Shown: positions 27,818 to 37,666, counted from the first letter of the stretch. The stretch: DNA of 64,000 nt from Saccharopolyspora oryzae (GCF_027853915.1 NZ_JAQGLA010000010.1:1-64000), one strand, 5' to 3'. The notes: generated by a model from the sequence alone, not told the origin. A program made the numbers and translations.

Positions 27818-29197
27818 TCAGGCCGCCGGAGCCGTTTCCCGGATCCGCTTGCGCATCGCGGCCCAGTAGATGACGCCCGGGACCACCAGTCCGAGCAGCC
27901 AGGCGATGTCCGCACCGCCGAGCAGCTCCACCAGCGGCCCGGTGAACACACCGTCCACATTGGAGAACGGGATCTGCACCGCGATGCCGACGAAGTAGGC
28001 GATCAGCGCAGGCACGCACCAGCGGCCGTAGACGCCGTCGGGGTCGTACATCGCCTCCATGTCGTACTTCTCCTTGCGCAGGAAGTAGAAGTCGACCAGG
28101 TTGATCGCGCTCCACGGGGTCAGGAAGTAGAGCAGGAAGTGCAGGAACAGCACGAAGTTCGACAGGAAGTCACCGCGCCCCAGCACCGCGATCACACCGC
28201 CCAGCACGCCGACCAGCGCGATGTAGCCGATCCGGGTCGCCGGGGACAGCCCGACCTTGCGGGTGAAGGCGCTCATCGTGGTGGCCACGGTCATGTAGCC
28301 GCCGTAGATGTTGAGCACGTTGATGGTGAGCTTGCCCAGCGCGATGGCCAGCAGCAGCGGCAGCACCAGCGCTTCGCCGCCGAGGCCCACCACGTAGGCG
28401 ACCTCGTGGCCCTTGAACTCCTTGCCCGCCACCGCGTAAGCCAGCGCGCCGAACGACATCGCCCAGGTCGCGCCGAGCGCGGTACCGCCGTAGGTCCACC
28501 AGAACGTCGCCCGGATCGAGGTGCCCGAGGGCAGGTACCGCGAGGTGTCGGCGACGTAGGGGCCGAAGGTGAGCTGCCAGGACGCGGTCAGCGACAGCGC
28601 GAGCAGGAACGCGGGCACGTCGAGCTTCGCGTTCGCCAGCACGGACCCGAGGTCGTGCGTGGTGACCAGCCGGAAGGTCAGGTACACGAACACCACGACC
28701 GACACCAGCGAGGCCAGCCAGCCGAAGCGGTGGATCAGCCGGTACCCGACGATCGCGATCGTCGCCGACAGCGCCGCGTAGAGCACGATGCTCAGGTCGA
28801 CCGGCAGGTCGGTGATCGCCGAAAGCGCCTGCCCGCCCAGCACGTTGCCGCTGGCGAAGTAGCCCAGGTACATCAGCACCACGAGCACCAGCGGCAGCAC
28901 GGCGCCGTACACGCCGAACTGGGCCCGGCTCTGGATCATCTGCGGGATGCCCAGCTTCGGGCCCTGGGCCGCGTGCAGGGCCATCGGCACGCCGCCGATG
29001 GCGTTGCCCAGCGCGATGGCCACCAGCGCCCACAGCGGGTGCAGCCCGACGAGCACGGTCAGCGCGCCGGTCACCGCCGAGGTGATCTGCATGTTGCCGG
29101 CGAACCACAACGTGAAGAGGCTGCGCGGGCTGCCGTGCCGCTCGGCCTCCGGGATCGGGTCGATCGACCTCCGCTCGACCTGCAAGCCACCGGCCAT
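27818..29197 (-). CDS. NCS1-family purine/cytosine/hydantoin permease
   Basis: A 459-residue transporter with about twelve hydrophobic helices, beginning RRSIDPIPEAERHGSPRSLFTLWFAGNMQI, the NCS1/CodB-type entry. Family features are GNAIGGVPMALHAAQGPKLGIPQMIQSRAQFG in the first helices and a TPWSAINLVDFYFLRK loop. It imports nucleobases or related compounds by cation symport in the family; the substrate here is unknown. It is paired with the pucR-type regulator downstream. Confidence 0.92.
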   Translation of the reverse strand: MAGGLQVERRSIDPIPEAERHGSPRSLFTLWFAGNMQITSAVTGALTVLVGLHPLWALVAIALGNAIGGVPMALHAAQGPKLGIPQMIQSRAQFGVYGAVLPLVLVVLMYLGYFASGNVLGGQALSAITDLPVDLSIVLYAALSATIAIVGYRLIHRFGWLASLVSVVVFVYLTFRLVTTHDLGSVLANAKLDVPAFLLALSLTASWQLTFGPYVADTSRYLPSGTSIRATFWWTYGGTALGATWAMSFGALAYAVAGKEFKGHEVAYVVGLGGEALVLPLLLAIALGKLTINVLNIYGGYMTVATTMSAFTRKVGLSPATRIGYIALVGVLGGVIAVLGRGDFLSNFVLFLHFLLYFLTPWSAINLVDFYFLRKEKYDMEAMYDPDGVYGRWCVPALIAYFVGIAVQIPFSNVDGVFTGPLVELLGGADIAWLLGLVVPGVIYWAAMRKRIRETAPAA

Positions 29198-29321
29198 GTG
29201 TCACTCCTCGCCCCGCCGAATTCAGTTCGTTCCATTAGTCGCCGCGACGAACTCCGGATCAATGCCCGGCGGAGACCCGCTGTCTGGAATGCCAGACAGA
29301 GGCGGATCAACGTCCCGGAAA

Positions 29322-29365
29322 CGCCGAACCGGGCGGGGATTCGGCGATCCCCGCCCGGTTCGGCG
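29322..29365 (-). terminator. Terminator downstream of hutH
   Basis: A perfect 19-bp stem (CGCCGAACCGGGCGGGGAT and its complement) with a 6-base loop lies 29 bases after the hutH stop and before the NCS1 gene. It separates the two transcripts. Confidence 0.75.
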
Positions 29366-29393
29366 CGAAAGGTCAAGCTGTGGCTGGAGGTCC

Positions 29394-30959
29394 TCAGTCG
29401 AGCGAGCCGACGACCGCCTCGGCCGCGGCCAGCAGCTGCCCGTTCTGGCACAGCTCGACGGCGGCCTCGATCTCCGGCGACAGGTGCCGGTCGGTGCCCG
29501 GGCCCTCGACGCGCTCGCGGATGCGGTCGCGCACGGCCGCGGTCGCCGCCGACGGGGCCAGCGGGCTGCGCATGTCGATGGCGCGAGCCGCGGTCAGCGC
29601 CTCGATCGCCAGGACGCGGGTCAGGCCGTCGACGGCCTTGCGCAGTTTGCGGGCCGCGGACCAGCCCATCGAGACGTGGTCCTCCTGCATCGCCGAGGAC
29701 GGGATCGAGTCGACGCTGGCCGGGACGGCCAGGCGCTTGAGCTCGGAGACGATCGCGGCCTGGGTGTACTGGGCGATCATGTGCCCGCTGTCCACGCCCG
29801 GGTCGTCGGCGAGGAACGGGGTCAGGCCGTGGTTGCGGGCCGGGTCCAGGAACCGGTCGGTGCGGCGCTCGCTGATGCTGGCCAGGTCCGCGACGACGAT
29901 CGCCAGGAAGTCCAGCACGTAGGCCACGGGCGCGCCGTGGAAGTTGCCGTTGGACTCCACGCGGCCGTCGAGGGTGACCACCGGGTTGTCCACGGCGCTG
30001 GCGAGCTCGACCGACGCGACCGACTCGGCGTGCGCGATGGTGTCGCGGACGCCGCCGGCGACCTGCGGCGAGCAGCGCAGCGAGTAGGCGTCCTGGACGC
30101 GGGTGCAGTCCGGACCGGCGTGGCTGGCCACGATGCCCGAACCGGCGAGCAGGCGCGACATGTTCGACGCGGCGGCGGCCTGGCCCGGGTGCGGGCGCAG
30201 CGCCTGCAGGTCGGCGGCGAAGACGCGGTCGGTGCCGAGCTGGCCCTCCACGCTCATCGCGGCGGTGATGTCGGCGAGCTTGACCAGCCGGCGCAGGTCG
30301 TGGCAGGCCAGCACGAGCTGGCCGAGCATGCCGTCCGTGCCGTTGATCAGCGCGAGGCCTTCCTTCTCCTGCAGCTCGACCGGGGCGATCCCGGCGGCGG
30401 CGAGGGCCTCGGCGGCGGGCTTGGCCTCGCCGCTGGCGTCGCGGACGGTGCCCTCGCCCATGATGGCCAGCGCGATGTGCGCGAGCGGCGCGAGGTCACC
30501 GGAGCAGCCCAGGCTGCCGTACTCGTGGACGACCGGGGTGATGCCGGCCGACAGCACCGCGGCGTAGGTCTCGGCGACCTCGAGGCGGACGCCGGTGCGG
30601 CCGGTGGCCAGGGTGGACAGCCGCAGCAGCATCAGCGCGCGGATGACCTCGCGCTCCACCTCCGGGCCGGTGCCTGCGGCGTGCGAGCGCACCAGGCTCT
30701 TCTGCAGCTGCTTGCGCAGCTCAAGCGGGATGTGCCGGGTGGCGAGCGCACCGAAGCCGGTGGAGATGCCGTAGACCGGCTTGGGCTCCTCGGCCAGGCT
30801 CTCGATCCGGCCGCGGGTGGCCGCGATCTCCTTCTTGGACTCCGCGGACAGCTCCACGCGCGCGCCGTCGCGGGCGACGCGGACGACGTCGGCCGCGCTG
30901 ACCGCGCCGACTCCCACGACCACGGCAGCGGTGTCCACGGCAGCTTCAGTACGGCTCAT
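29394..30959 (-). CDS. hutH: Histidine ammonia-lyase
   Basis: This enzyme deaminates L-histidine to urocanate, the first step of histidine degradation. The 521-residue product has YGISTGFG, the MIO-forming triad in GSLGCSGDLAPLAH (Cys152-Ser153-Gly154), NGTDG, the QDAYSLRC segment and NGNFHGAPVAY. Cys replaces the common Ala before the Ser-Gly, a variant also known in Streptomyces HutH as I recall. GAGGAAAG precedes the ATG at 30959; a TTG 6 bases earlier is an alternative. It lies downstream of the permease; hutU and hutI are not in the window. Confidence 0.95.
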   Translation of the reverse strand: MSRTEAAVDTAAVVVGVGAVSAADVVRVARDGARVELSAESKKEIAATRGRIESLAEEPKPVYGISTGFGALATRHIPLELRKQLQKSLVRSHAAGTGPEVEREVIRALMLLRLSTLATGRTGVRLEVAETYAAVLSAGITPVVHEYGSLGCSGDLAPLAHIALAIMGEGTVRDASGEAKPAAEALAAAGIAPVELQEKEGLALINGTDGMLGQLVLACHDLRRLVKLADITAAMSVEGQLGTDRVFAADLQALRPHPGQAAAASNMSRLLAGSGIVASHAGPDCTRVQDAYSLRCSPQVAGGVRDTIAHAESVASVELASAVDNPVVTLDGRVESNGNFHGAPVAYVLDFLAIVVADLASISERRTDRFLDPARNHGLTPFLADDPGVDSGHMIAQYTQAAIVSELKRLAVPASVDSIPSSAMQEDHVSMGWSAARKLRKAVDGLTRVLAIEALTAARAIDMRSPLAPSAATAAVRDRIRERVEGPGTDRHLSPEIEAAVELCQNGQLLAAAEAVVGSLD

Positions 30960-31048
30960 GCTCAAACTTCTTTCCTCGTGAGTTGGGGGTTTCGCGCCTC
31001 TTCCCGGGCCGGCTGGCCCGGTTCGGGGTCGGCGCGTGAAATTGGGAA

Positions 31049-31080
31049 CCAGCGGCGGCCGGATCGACGGCCGCCGCTGG
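31049..31080 (-). terminator. Hairpin between permease and hutH
   Basis: A perfect 13-bp GC stem (CCAGCGGCGGCCG) with a 6-base loop lies 20 bases past the permease stop and 90 bases before the hutH start. It could terminate or attenuate transcription into hutH. Confidence 0.65.
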
Positions 31081-31100
31081 AGCTCTGGGGTGCGACCGGA

Positions 31101-32525
31101 TCAGCTCGCCCCGACCTCGGAGACGACGCGGTCGTCGTCCGGGCCACCGCTGCCGGCATCGACCGGCCGCCGGCCGATGCCCAGCCAGAAGCCGAGCGAC
31201 AGCAGCACGAGCCACACCGCACCGACGATGAGCGCCACGCGGGTTTCCGCCGAGAAGGCCAGCAGAACGACGACGAAGGCCAGGAAGGCGATCGCGACGA
31301 TCTGGGCGAAGGGCCACAGCGGCGCCGGGAACTTCAGCGCTGCGGCTTCCTCAGCGCTCATCTTACGCCGGGCCTGGTAGTGCGACAGCATGATCATCAG
31401 CCACACCCACACCGTGGCGAAGGTGGCGATGGAGGCGATGATCGTGAAGATGTCCTCCGGCACGACGTAGTTGAGCACCACGCCGATCAGCAGCGCGCCG
31501 GTCATGATGACCACGGTCATCCACGGCACGCCGTTGCGCGAGACCCGGCCCATGATCGCCGGGGCCTGGCCGCGTTCGGCCATGCCGAACAGCATCCGGC
31601 CGGCGCCGAAGATGTCGCTGTTGATCGCCGACAGCGCGGCGGTGATGACCACGACGTTGAGCACCGTCGCCGCGGAGTTCAGGCCGAGGCTCTGGAAGAT
31701 CTCCACGAACGGGCTGCCCTCGCCGTCGATCTGCTGCCACGGGATGATCGACATGATCACGCCCAGGGTCAGCACGTAGAACAGCAGGACCCGGACCGGC
31801 ACGGTGTTGACCGCGCGCGGGATGGTCTTCGCCGGGTCCTCGGCCTCACCGGCGGTGACGCCGATGATCTCGGTGCCGCCGAAGGCGAACATCACCACGG
31901 CGAAGGACATCAGGAAGCCACCGATGCCGTTGGGGAACATCCCGCCGTTGGTCACGAGGTTGGTCACCGTGGGCTCGGCGTGGCCGCCACCGGCGGTGAA
32001 GCCGAAGACCAGCACGGCGATGCCGCCGGCGATCATCGCGACGATGGCGACGACCTTGATCAGCGAGAACCAGAACTCGAGCTCGCCGAACGCCTTGACG
32101 CTGAGCATGTTCACCGCGGCGAGCAGGAACAGCGTGGCCAGCACCCAGGTCCACCGAGGTACGTCGGGGAACCAGAAGCCCATGTAGACGGCTAGTGCCG
32201 TGACGTCCGCGATGGCGACGATGACCATCTCGAACGTGTAGGTCCAGCCGGTGATGAAGCCCGGCAGGCGCCCGAGGTGCCGGGTGGCGTACTCGCCGAA
32301 CGAACCGGGCACCGGGTCGGCCACGGCCATCTCGCCGAGCGCCCGGAGCACGATGAACACCACGGCGCCGCCGATCAGGTAGGCGAACAGCACCGAAGGG
32401 CCCGCCTGGCTGATCGCGTCCGACGATCCGTAGAAGAGGCCGGTCCCGATGGCCGAGCCGAGAGCGATGAAGCGGATGTGCCGTGCCGTGAGGCCTCGAC
32501 TCAGGGCCGCCGCGCCTTTTCTCAC
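31101..32525 (-). CDS. APC-superfamily amino-acid permease, probable histidine transporter
   Basis: A 474-residue proton-coupled amino-acid permease with twelve predicted helices. It begins [29 protein letters not shown], the classic amino-acid-transporter signature, and carries [17 protein letters not shown] and [17 protein letters not shown]. It is close to ProY/HutT/GabP-type carriers. Position between a HutC-type regulator and hutH points to histidine uptake. The GTG start has GGGAGG before it. A promoter with an embedded dyad lies upstream. Confidence 0.9.
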   Translation of the reverse strand: MRKGAAALSRGLTARHIRFIALGSAIGTGLFYGSSDAISQAGPSVLFAYLIGGAVVFIVLRALGEMAVADPVPGSFGEYATRHLGRLPGFITGWTYTFEMVIVAIADVTALAVYMGFWFPDVPRWTWVLATLFLLAAVNMLSVKAFGELEFWFSLIKVVAIVAMIAGGIAVLVFGFTAGGGHAEPTVTNLVTNGGMFPNGIGGFLMSFAVVMFAFGGTEIIGVTAGEAEDPAKTIPRAVNTVPVRVLLFYVLTLGVIMSIIPWQQIDGEGSPFVEIFQSLGLNSAATVLNVVVITAALSAINSDIFGAGRMLFGMAERGQAPAIMGRVSRNGVPWMTVVIMTGALLIGVVLNYVVPEDIFTIIASIATFATVWVWLMIMLSHYQARRKMSAEEAAALKFPAPLWPFAQIVAIAFLAFVVVLLAFSAETRVALIVGAVWLVLLSLGFWLGIGRRPVDAGSGGPDDDRVVSEVGAS

Positions 32526-32639
32526 CTAGTTCCTCCCTGCGGGAACCACGTCGTTCCCTGTGTTGCGACCGGGGTGGTGAACCGCTCGGTTCGGGGCCGC
32601 CGGACTGTGCTTGCGCGCACAATCGGAGGCGGTGCGATA

Positions 32640-32668
32640 TGTATAGTGCTGTATATACAGCTCGTCAA
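32640..32668 (-). promoter_or_regulatory. Promoter with HutC/GntR operator in the spacer
   Basis: On the minus strand, TTGACG (32668-32663) and TATACA (32645-32640) are 17 bases apart, a good housekeeping-type promoter for the permease. The spacer holds the perfect 14-bp palindrome GCTGTATATACAGC (32648-32661), the kind of dyad HutC/GntR repressors bind. Repressor binding there would block RNA polymerase. Confidence 0.75.
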
Positions 32669-32755
32669 GAGGTCGGTTCGAAATCAGCTGACGCACAACG
32701 CCCACGCGATGACGAACACGAACAATCCAGACAGCAAAAGGGGATCTGAGCGACC

Positions 32756-33511
32756 TCAGGTCGCGTCGAAGGTGCCTTCGAGGCGGAACCGCGATCCAGG
32801 ATGCAACAGGCGCGCAGTGCTCACGAGGCGACCCTCCGACCACGTGCGCCGGTGGATCAGCAGGCACGGCTCGAACTCCTCGATGCCCAGCCGCGCGCAG
32901 TCCTCCGCGCCGCCCAGCACCGCCTCCACCACGTGCTCGCCCTTGCCCAGCGGCGCGATCTGCGACAGGTAGCTGTTCGGCGTCTGCACCGAGAAGTCCT
33001 GGTCCAGGTAGTCCGGGGCCAGCTCGGGGTTGACGTGCCGGTCCTCGAGCTGGATCGCGACGCCGTCCTCGAAGTGCACGACGATCGAGTGGAAGACCGG
33101 CAGCCCCTCGGTGATCCCGAACAGGCGGTGCATGCGCAGGTCGGCGGGTTCCTCCCGCAGCAGCACGACCTCGGTCCGATGTCGGTGCCCGCGCCGCTGG
33201 ACCTCGTCGGCTATGTTGCGCACCTCGTACAGCGCCGAGCTGCTCTTGCGCTCGGCGACGAACGTCCCCACCCCGGCCAGCCGGACGACGAGACCTTCCG
33301 CGCTCAGCTCGCGCAGCGCCCGGTTGATGGTCATCCGCGACAGCCCCAGGGCGTTGACCAGCTGGCTCTCGGAGGGCAGCAGCGCGCCCTCGGCCCAGCG
33401 CCCGGTGCCGATCTGCTCGGTGATCACGTCCTTGAGGCGGCGGTACGCGGGAGCGGACTCGCGGCGGCTCTCGTGGAACAGCGCGGCGACGTCCAACGCA
33501 TCAATGGTCAC
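32756..33511 (-). CDS. hutC: GntR/HutC-family repressor, probable histidine utilisation regulator
   Basis: A 251-residue regulator with an N-terminal GntR winged helix (PAYRRLKDVITEQIGTGRW, LPSESQLVNALGLSRMTINRALRELSAEGLV, GVGTFVAE) and a C-terminal UTRA ligand domain (VHFEDGVAIQLEDRHVNPELAPDYL, TPNSYLSQIAPLGKGEHVVEAVL). The TPNSYL segment and gene context match HutC, whose inducer is urocanate. It is transcribed in the same direction as the permease and hutH. It probably binds the dyad in the permease promoter. Confidence 0.88.
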   Translation of the reverse strand: MTIDALDVAALFHESRRESAPAYRRLKDVITEQIGTGRWAEGALLPSESQLVNALGLSRMTINRALRELSAEGLVVRLAGVGTFVAERKSSSALYEVRNIADEVQRRGHRHRTEVVLLREEPADLRMHRLFGITEGLPVFHSIVVHFEDGVAIQLEDRHVNPELAPDYLDQDFSVQTPNSYLSQIAPLGKGEHVVEAVLGGAEDCARLGIEEFEPCLLIHRRTWSEGRLVSTARLLHPGSRFRLEGTFDAT

Positions 33512-34023
33512 CGGTCACCGCCCACCTCAGAGATCAAACCGTACGTCCAGTCTATCGGCCGCACCCCGCCCGGAAGTGTTCCGGGAGCAGAACGCCGCAG
33601 GTTCGGCGATCGTTCCGCGACCTTGTGCCCAGGGTCACGACGGCGTTGTGCCGATCTTCGCGGCGCATGATCACCGGTCGGTCGATCTCGACCGGAAGCT
33701 CGCCGACCGGCCCGGTCGATCTTCCCCGGGCAAACGAGTACGCACTCCCCTCACCAGTGCAAACGGCACCTCGGCCAGACACGGCGTCCGGATTCGGAGC
33801 CGACCGCTGCGGACCGAGCCCCTCGATCAACACGATCTGTTACTCAGAGTTGCCGTCAAGCCTTATTCGACTAACTGATCAGGTGAAACGTTGAAGACCA
33901 GATAACTCTTGGTTACGTTCCTGGTGGCTGCGAAATCACGATCCGGTCACGACGCCTCGTCGCCGCGAGGCACTACCGCCCCGACGGTGGCCGCCGGATC
34001 TCCCCCGACGTGGAAAGGCTTAC
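33512..34023. other. Divergent intergenic region
   Basis: About 510 bases between the hutC-type gene and the C39-like gene hold no supportable gene. Both promoters should lie here. The AT-rich stretch at about 33,835-33,935 is the best candidate for the promoter of the secreted protein. No operator or RNA element is recognised. Confidence 0.45.
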
Positions 34024-34932
34024 GTGCAGAAGCAGGACAACGCGGGCGGCCCCACCCCGAAGGCTTCGCTCCGCGCACTCGTTGACAAGTTCGGCCTGAA
34101 CGCGAACGGCTCCCGGACCCGCCGGGTGTCCGCCAAGGTCCTCCCGGTGGTCGTCGCCGGCGGCGCCCTCGTGCTGGTCGGCCAGTCGATGGCCACGGGC
34201 GCCGACCAGGAGCCCACGACCGCCCACATCCGGGCGGTCGACAACGAGACCCCGGCCCAGGCCCAGGTCCCGGCCGCCCTCGCCCCGGCCGCCCCGGCCG
34301 CTCCCCCGGTCCAGGCAGCTCCCCCGGCCCCGCAGACCCCGCCCGCTCCAGCAGCACCGGCTGCACCGGCGGCCCCGGCTCCCGAAGAGCACCCCGCTCC
34401 GAAGGAGGCACCGCCGGTCACCAAGTCCCTCGACGTGGACTACCAGGCGCAGCAGACCAGCTACTGGTGCGGCCCGACCGCGACGCGCATCGCGCTGTCC
34501 GCCAAGACCGACGACCTGCCGGACCAGGGCTCGCTCGCCGCTGACCTCGGCACCACCGAGAACGGCACCGACACCATCCACCAGGTCGTCGACGGGATGA
34601 ACAGGAAGCTGCCCGGAGCCAACTACGAGGCCCGCGACTGGAGCGACCGCCAGATGTCCCCGGAGCTGACCGACCAGCTGTGGTCGGACACCGTCCGCGA
34701 CGTCAACGACGGCAAGGCGATCGTGGCCAACATCGTGGCGGAGCCCGGCAACCAGCCGCCCGGCTACCCGTCGAGCGAGACGATCTACCACTACGTGGCG
34801 ATCATCGGCTACAACGCCGAGGACAAGACGGTGCACGTCTCCGACCCGGCGCACTTCAACGGCATCGAGGACTACTGGCTGAGCCTCGACCAGATGGCAT
34901 CCCTGATCAAGCCCAAGGGCTACGCCGCCTGA
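34024..34932 (+). CDS. Secreted C39-like cysteine peptidase
   Basis: The 302-residue protein has a long basic N-terminal region, a hydrophobic segment (VLPVVVAGGALVLVGQSMATG, about 40-60) and an Ala/Pro-rich linker (about 75-130). A peptidase C39-like domain follows. The papain-type triad is visible as Cys149 (SYWCGPTA), His256 (YHYVAIIGY) and Asp274 (VSDPAHF). It is probably exported or membrane-tethered and could cut proteins or peptides at the cell surface. It starts with GTG after AAAGG. It is a single gene closed by a strong terminator. Confidence 0.82.
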   Translation: MQKQDNAGGPTPKASLRALVDKFGLNANGSRTRRVSAKVLPVVVAGGALVLVGQSMATGADQEPTTAHIRAVDNETPAQAQVPAALAPAAPAAPPVQAAPPAPQTPPAPAAPAAPAAPAPEEHPAPKEAPPVTKSLDVDYQAQQTSYWCGPTATRIALSAKTDDLPDQGSLAADLGTTENGTDTIHQVVDGMNRKLPGANYEARDWSDRQMSPELTDQLWSDTVRDVNDGKAIVANIVAEPGNQPPGYPSSETIYHYVAIIGYNAEDKTVHVSDPAHFNGIEDYWLSLDQMASLIKPKGYAA

Positions 34933-34941
34933 CGCTCCCCC

Positions 34942-34979
34942 ACGACGAAGGCCCCGCCACCCGGCGGGGCCTTCGTCGT
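34942..34979. terminator. Bidirectional terminator
   Basis: Perfect 17-bp arms (ACGACGAAGGCCCCGCC and its complement) with a 4-base loop lie between the convergent stops of the C39-like and helicase genes. Confidence 0.8.
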
Positions 34980-34986
34980 ATCCGGC

Positions 34987-36885
34987 TCAGCGGGTCACCT
35001 GTTCCAGGAACGCCTGCGTCTCCTCGTCCGGCGAGTACACGCACACCCCGCTCATCCCCCGCGTGAGCAGCACCTTGTAGGTGTTTCGGATGAGCCCGGC
35101 GAAGTGGAGGTCGTCGGCCTTGCGGACCGCAGGGTCGTGCGAGTGGCTGCGCCGAGCGATCCACTGCCCGTCCCGGCGCACGAAATCAGGCCCGATGATC
35201 ACGCCGGCCCAGTCGTACTCGAACCCCTGCGCGGTGTAGATGCAGCCGACCTGGCCGAACCCGCGCTCGTCGGAAGCCCAGAAGTAGGACTCCGGCGCGT
35301 CGGGAACGCGCTTCTCCGGCTTGGCGTTCCAGGGCCGCTTCCAGTCCTCGATGACGACGTCGTCGACGAGGCTCTTGCCCTGGTCCGTCTTGACCGGATC
35401 GCTCCACGACCAGCAGTAACCCGCGGCGATGCGCGCGTTCCCTCCGTGCGCCGACTGCTGAGCGCGCAGCCACGCCTCCATCGCCTGCGGAGAAGCCGCG
35501 CTGGTGACGACGAAGTCGTCGTCGACGGGCGAGGCGAGCTGGCTCCACGCCGCGGGCGCGGCCGGCTGGAGGCCGAGGAGCCGCGACACCCAGATGTCGA
35601 ACGCCTCGGAGCCGCCGCAGCGGAACTGCCCGTCCAGGCGCACCACCTCGACCTCGCATCCCCGCGACTTCGCCGAGGTGGTGATCTCCTCCAGCGACCC
35701 CATCTCCCCCGGACGCACGATCTGGTTCTCGTCGAGGAGGAACACCGGCACGGACGCGACGTCGATGAGTTCGTCGATCTGGCGCCCGGCGGCGTCGCGG
35801 ACGTCCTTCTTGGTGTAGCGGTTGACGCTGGTTTCCCGGATGCGGTGCGCTTCGTCGCAGATCAGCACGTCGAGCTCGCGCGGCTCGGAGCCGACGTAGT
35901 TGTTGAAGTACTTGAACAAGCCCTGCACCCGGGTGTTCCGGCGCCCCGCGATCTTGCGCAGCGTGCGGGTGAAGGCGCTGGAACCGGTGGCGTGATGCAC
36001 TGTGCGGCCCTGCCGGGCGAGCTCACCGACGAGGCTGAGCGCGATGGCGCTCTTGCCCGAGCCGGGACCGCCGAGGACGATCACGGCGGTCCGGGAATCG
36101 GCGGCGCGAGCCTTGCGCACCGCCTGCATGACTGTCTCGAAGGCGACCTTCTGCTCGTCGAGCAGTACGAACTGCTCCCGCTCCTGGATCTCCTTGGCCG
36201 CGAGGTCGAGCAGCGGCTTGGACGGGGCGTGGTGGAAGTTCAGGAACTCCTCAGCCGCATCGCGCGCGGAGTCGCGGTCGCCGGCTCGGTCGAGCACGGA
36301 CTGCAGGTGATCGACGAGCTTCCCGCGGTCGTCGAGGGTGAACAGCCGGCCGTAATCGCTCAGCGCGTGATCCCGCAGCGCGGCGACGCTGGCGTTGCGC
36401 GCGTTGTGCAGGTAAGCGATGCCGTGGACCGACCGGGGCCGCGCGGCGAGCGAGGGGGTCGAATCGACCAGGTACTCGCAGTAGCGGCGGACCTGTTCGA
36501 CCGGGTGCAGAACGGGATTCTCGCCGTAGGCGGAGATGCGGACGAGATCGCCGAGCGTCTCCTCGACCTGGGACCACTGCTTCAACTCGACGAGCACGTA
36601 GCTGGGCTCACCCGTCTTGGGGTGTGTTCCGCACAGGACGGCATCCACCCGCCTCGGACTGTGCGGGAGCTTGTGCTCCAGGAGCACTTCGACGTGCCCC
36701 AACCCGGCATCGGCGAGATCTGCGAGCAGCACCGGAAGGCTCCGCTGCCAGGCCCGCACCTCGGAGATCCCCACCCGGGCCTCGAGCTGGAACTTCGCCT
36801 GCTCGTTGAGCAGCAGGTGCAAACGATCAGCTCTCGCCTCGTCGAGCAGCTCCGCCGCGCTCCGACGAACCAGCGCCACTTCCAA
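34987..36885 (-). CDS. DUF2075/Schlafen-like nuclease-helicase
   Basis: A 632-residue protein with two parts. The N-terminal part (about 60-180) has a PD-(D/E)xK-like pattern: RRVDAVLCG (Asp81) then YVLVELKQW (Glu100-x-Lys102), so it may be a nuclease. The C-terminal DUF2075 helicase-like part has Walker A (LGGPGSGKSAIA), Walker B (LICDEAHRIR), a DEN(Q) motif (FLLDENQIVR), LDGQFRCGGSEAF and a late GxxYTAQGFEYDW/VLLTRGMSG block of superfamily 1 type. It stands alone between unrelated genes. A role in anti-phage defence or repair is plausible but not shown. Confidence 0.85.
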   Translation of the reverse strand: MEVALVRRSAAELLDEARADRLHLLLNEQAKFQLEARVGISEVRAWQRSLPVLLADLADAGLGHVEVLLEHKLPHSPRRVDAVLCGTHPKTGEPSYVLVELKQWSQVEETLGDLVRISAYGENPVLHPVEQVRRYCEYLVDSTPSLAARPRSVHGIAYLHNARNASVAALRDHALSDYGRLFTLDDRGKLVDHLQSVLDRAGDRDSARDAAEEFLNFHHAPSKPLLDLAAKEIQEREQFVLLDEQKVAFETVMQAVRKARAADSRTAVIVLGGPGSGKSAIALSLVGELARQGRTVHHATGSSAFTRTLRKIAGRRNTRVQGLFKYFNNYVGSEPRELDVLICDEAHRIRETSVNRYTKKDVRDAAGRQIDELIDVASVPVFLLDENQIVRPGEMGSLEEITTSAKSRGCEVEVVRLDGQFRCGGSEAFDIWVSRLLGLQPAAPAAWSQLASPVDDDFVVTSAASPQAMEAWLRAQQSAHGGNARIAAGYCWSWSDPVKTDQGKSLVDDVVIEDWKRPWNAKPEKRVPDAPESYFWASDERGFGQVGCIYTAQGFEYDWAGVIIGPDFVRRDGQWIARRSHSHDPAVRKADDLHFAGLIRNTYKVLLTRGMSGVCVYSPDEETQAFLEQVTR

Positions 36886-37054
36886 CCCCCACTGGGCACG
36901 CGTGATCCACGCGCGGGTGGGGGCAGCGACGAAGTGCGAACTTCGGTGCCCGTCGGGCCGCGATCTTCTCGGACAAGGCTAATGGGTCGATCTTCGTGCG
37001 AGCCGTCCGGGTGACCGGTGCGACGTTGGCCTTCCTTCCTGTCGAATCCGCAGG

Positions 37055-37645
37055 TCAGGCGTGCGGTCGGGCAGCTTGGACCACGGCGTCGATCGCCTGG
37101 GAGACGCGGTCGGCCGCGTCGTCGGGGTCGGGTTGGCCCGCGTCGAGCCAGGCGATGACGGCTTCGAGGGCGACGGTGGGGACCAATCTCGCCGCCCAGT
37201 CCTGCCAGGGGCCGTCCGGGATCGTTCCGCTGAGGTGGCGCTCCGCGATCTCGGTGGAGGCGATTCGGATCGAGTCGGTGATGTCGCGGAATTCCAGCTC
37301 CCGCGCTGCGTGGCGGAACAGCAGCCGGAACCCGTCGGGGTCCTCGCTCGCGGCTCGCAGCAGCGCGGGGATGCTGGTTTCGTCGAAGTCGTCTTCGCCG
37401 ACGGCCTCGGTGAGCCGGGCGCTGGCGCGGTCGAGGACCGCTCGGTAGAGGTCGGTCTTCGAGTCGAAGTGCCGGTAGAGGATCACGCGGCTGATGCCGG
37501 CCTCGGCGGCGACGTCGTCCAGGCTCGTCGCACTGTGACCACCACGGGCGAACGCCCTGGTCGCCGCGTCGAGGATCTGCTCGCGCCGTTGCGCCCGAGG
37601 CATGCGCCGCGTCGACTCCGCGGCTCCAGTCGCTCGACGTGCCAT
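37055..37645 (-). CDS. TetR-family transcriptional regulator
   Basis: A 196-residue regulator with the N-terminal HTH (RREQILDAATRAFARGGHSATSLDDVAAEAGISRVILYRHFDSK in overlapping segments) and a ligand-binding helical C-terminus. The ATG at 37645 follows GGGGAGG; an earlier TTG lies within the upstream dyad and is unlikely. It is divergent from a P450 gene with a 90-base gap containing an inverted repeat, so it probably represses the P450 gene and itself. Confidence 0.9.
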   Translation of the reverse strand: MARRATGAAESTRRMPRAQRREQILDAATRAFARGGHSATSLDDVAAEAGISRVILYRHFDSKTDLYRAVLDRASARLTEAVGEDDFDETSIPALLRAASEDPDGFRLLFRHAARELEFRDITDSIRIASTEIAERHLSGTIPDGPWQDWAARLVPTVALEAVIAWLDAGQPDPDDAADRVSQAIDAVVQAARPHA

Positions 37646-37666
37646 CGCTGCCACCCTCCCCTTGTT

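Noticed and set aside
28947-32195. Very long plus-strand open frame opposite the permease and hutH genes
   Set aside because: The translation is low-complexity Arg/Gly/His/Asp-rich, the mirror of GC-biased codons of well-supported minus-strand genes. It is a frame shadow.
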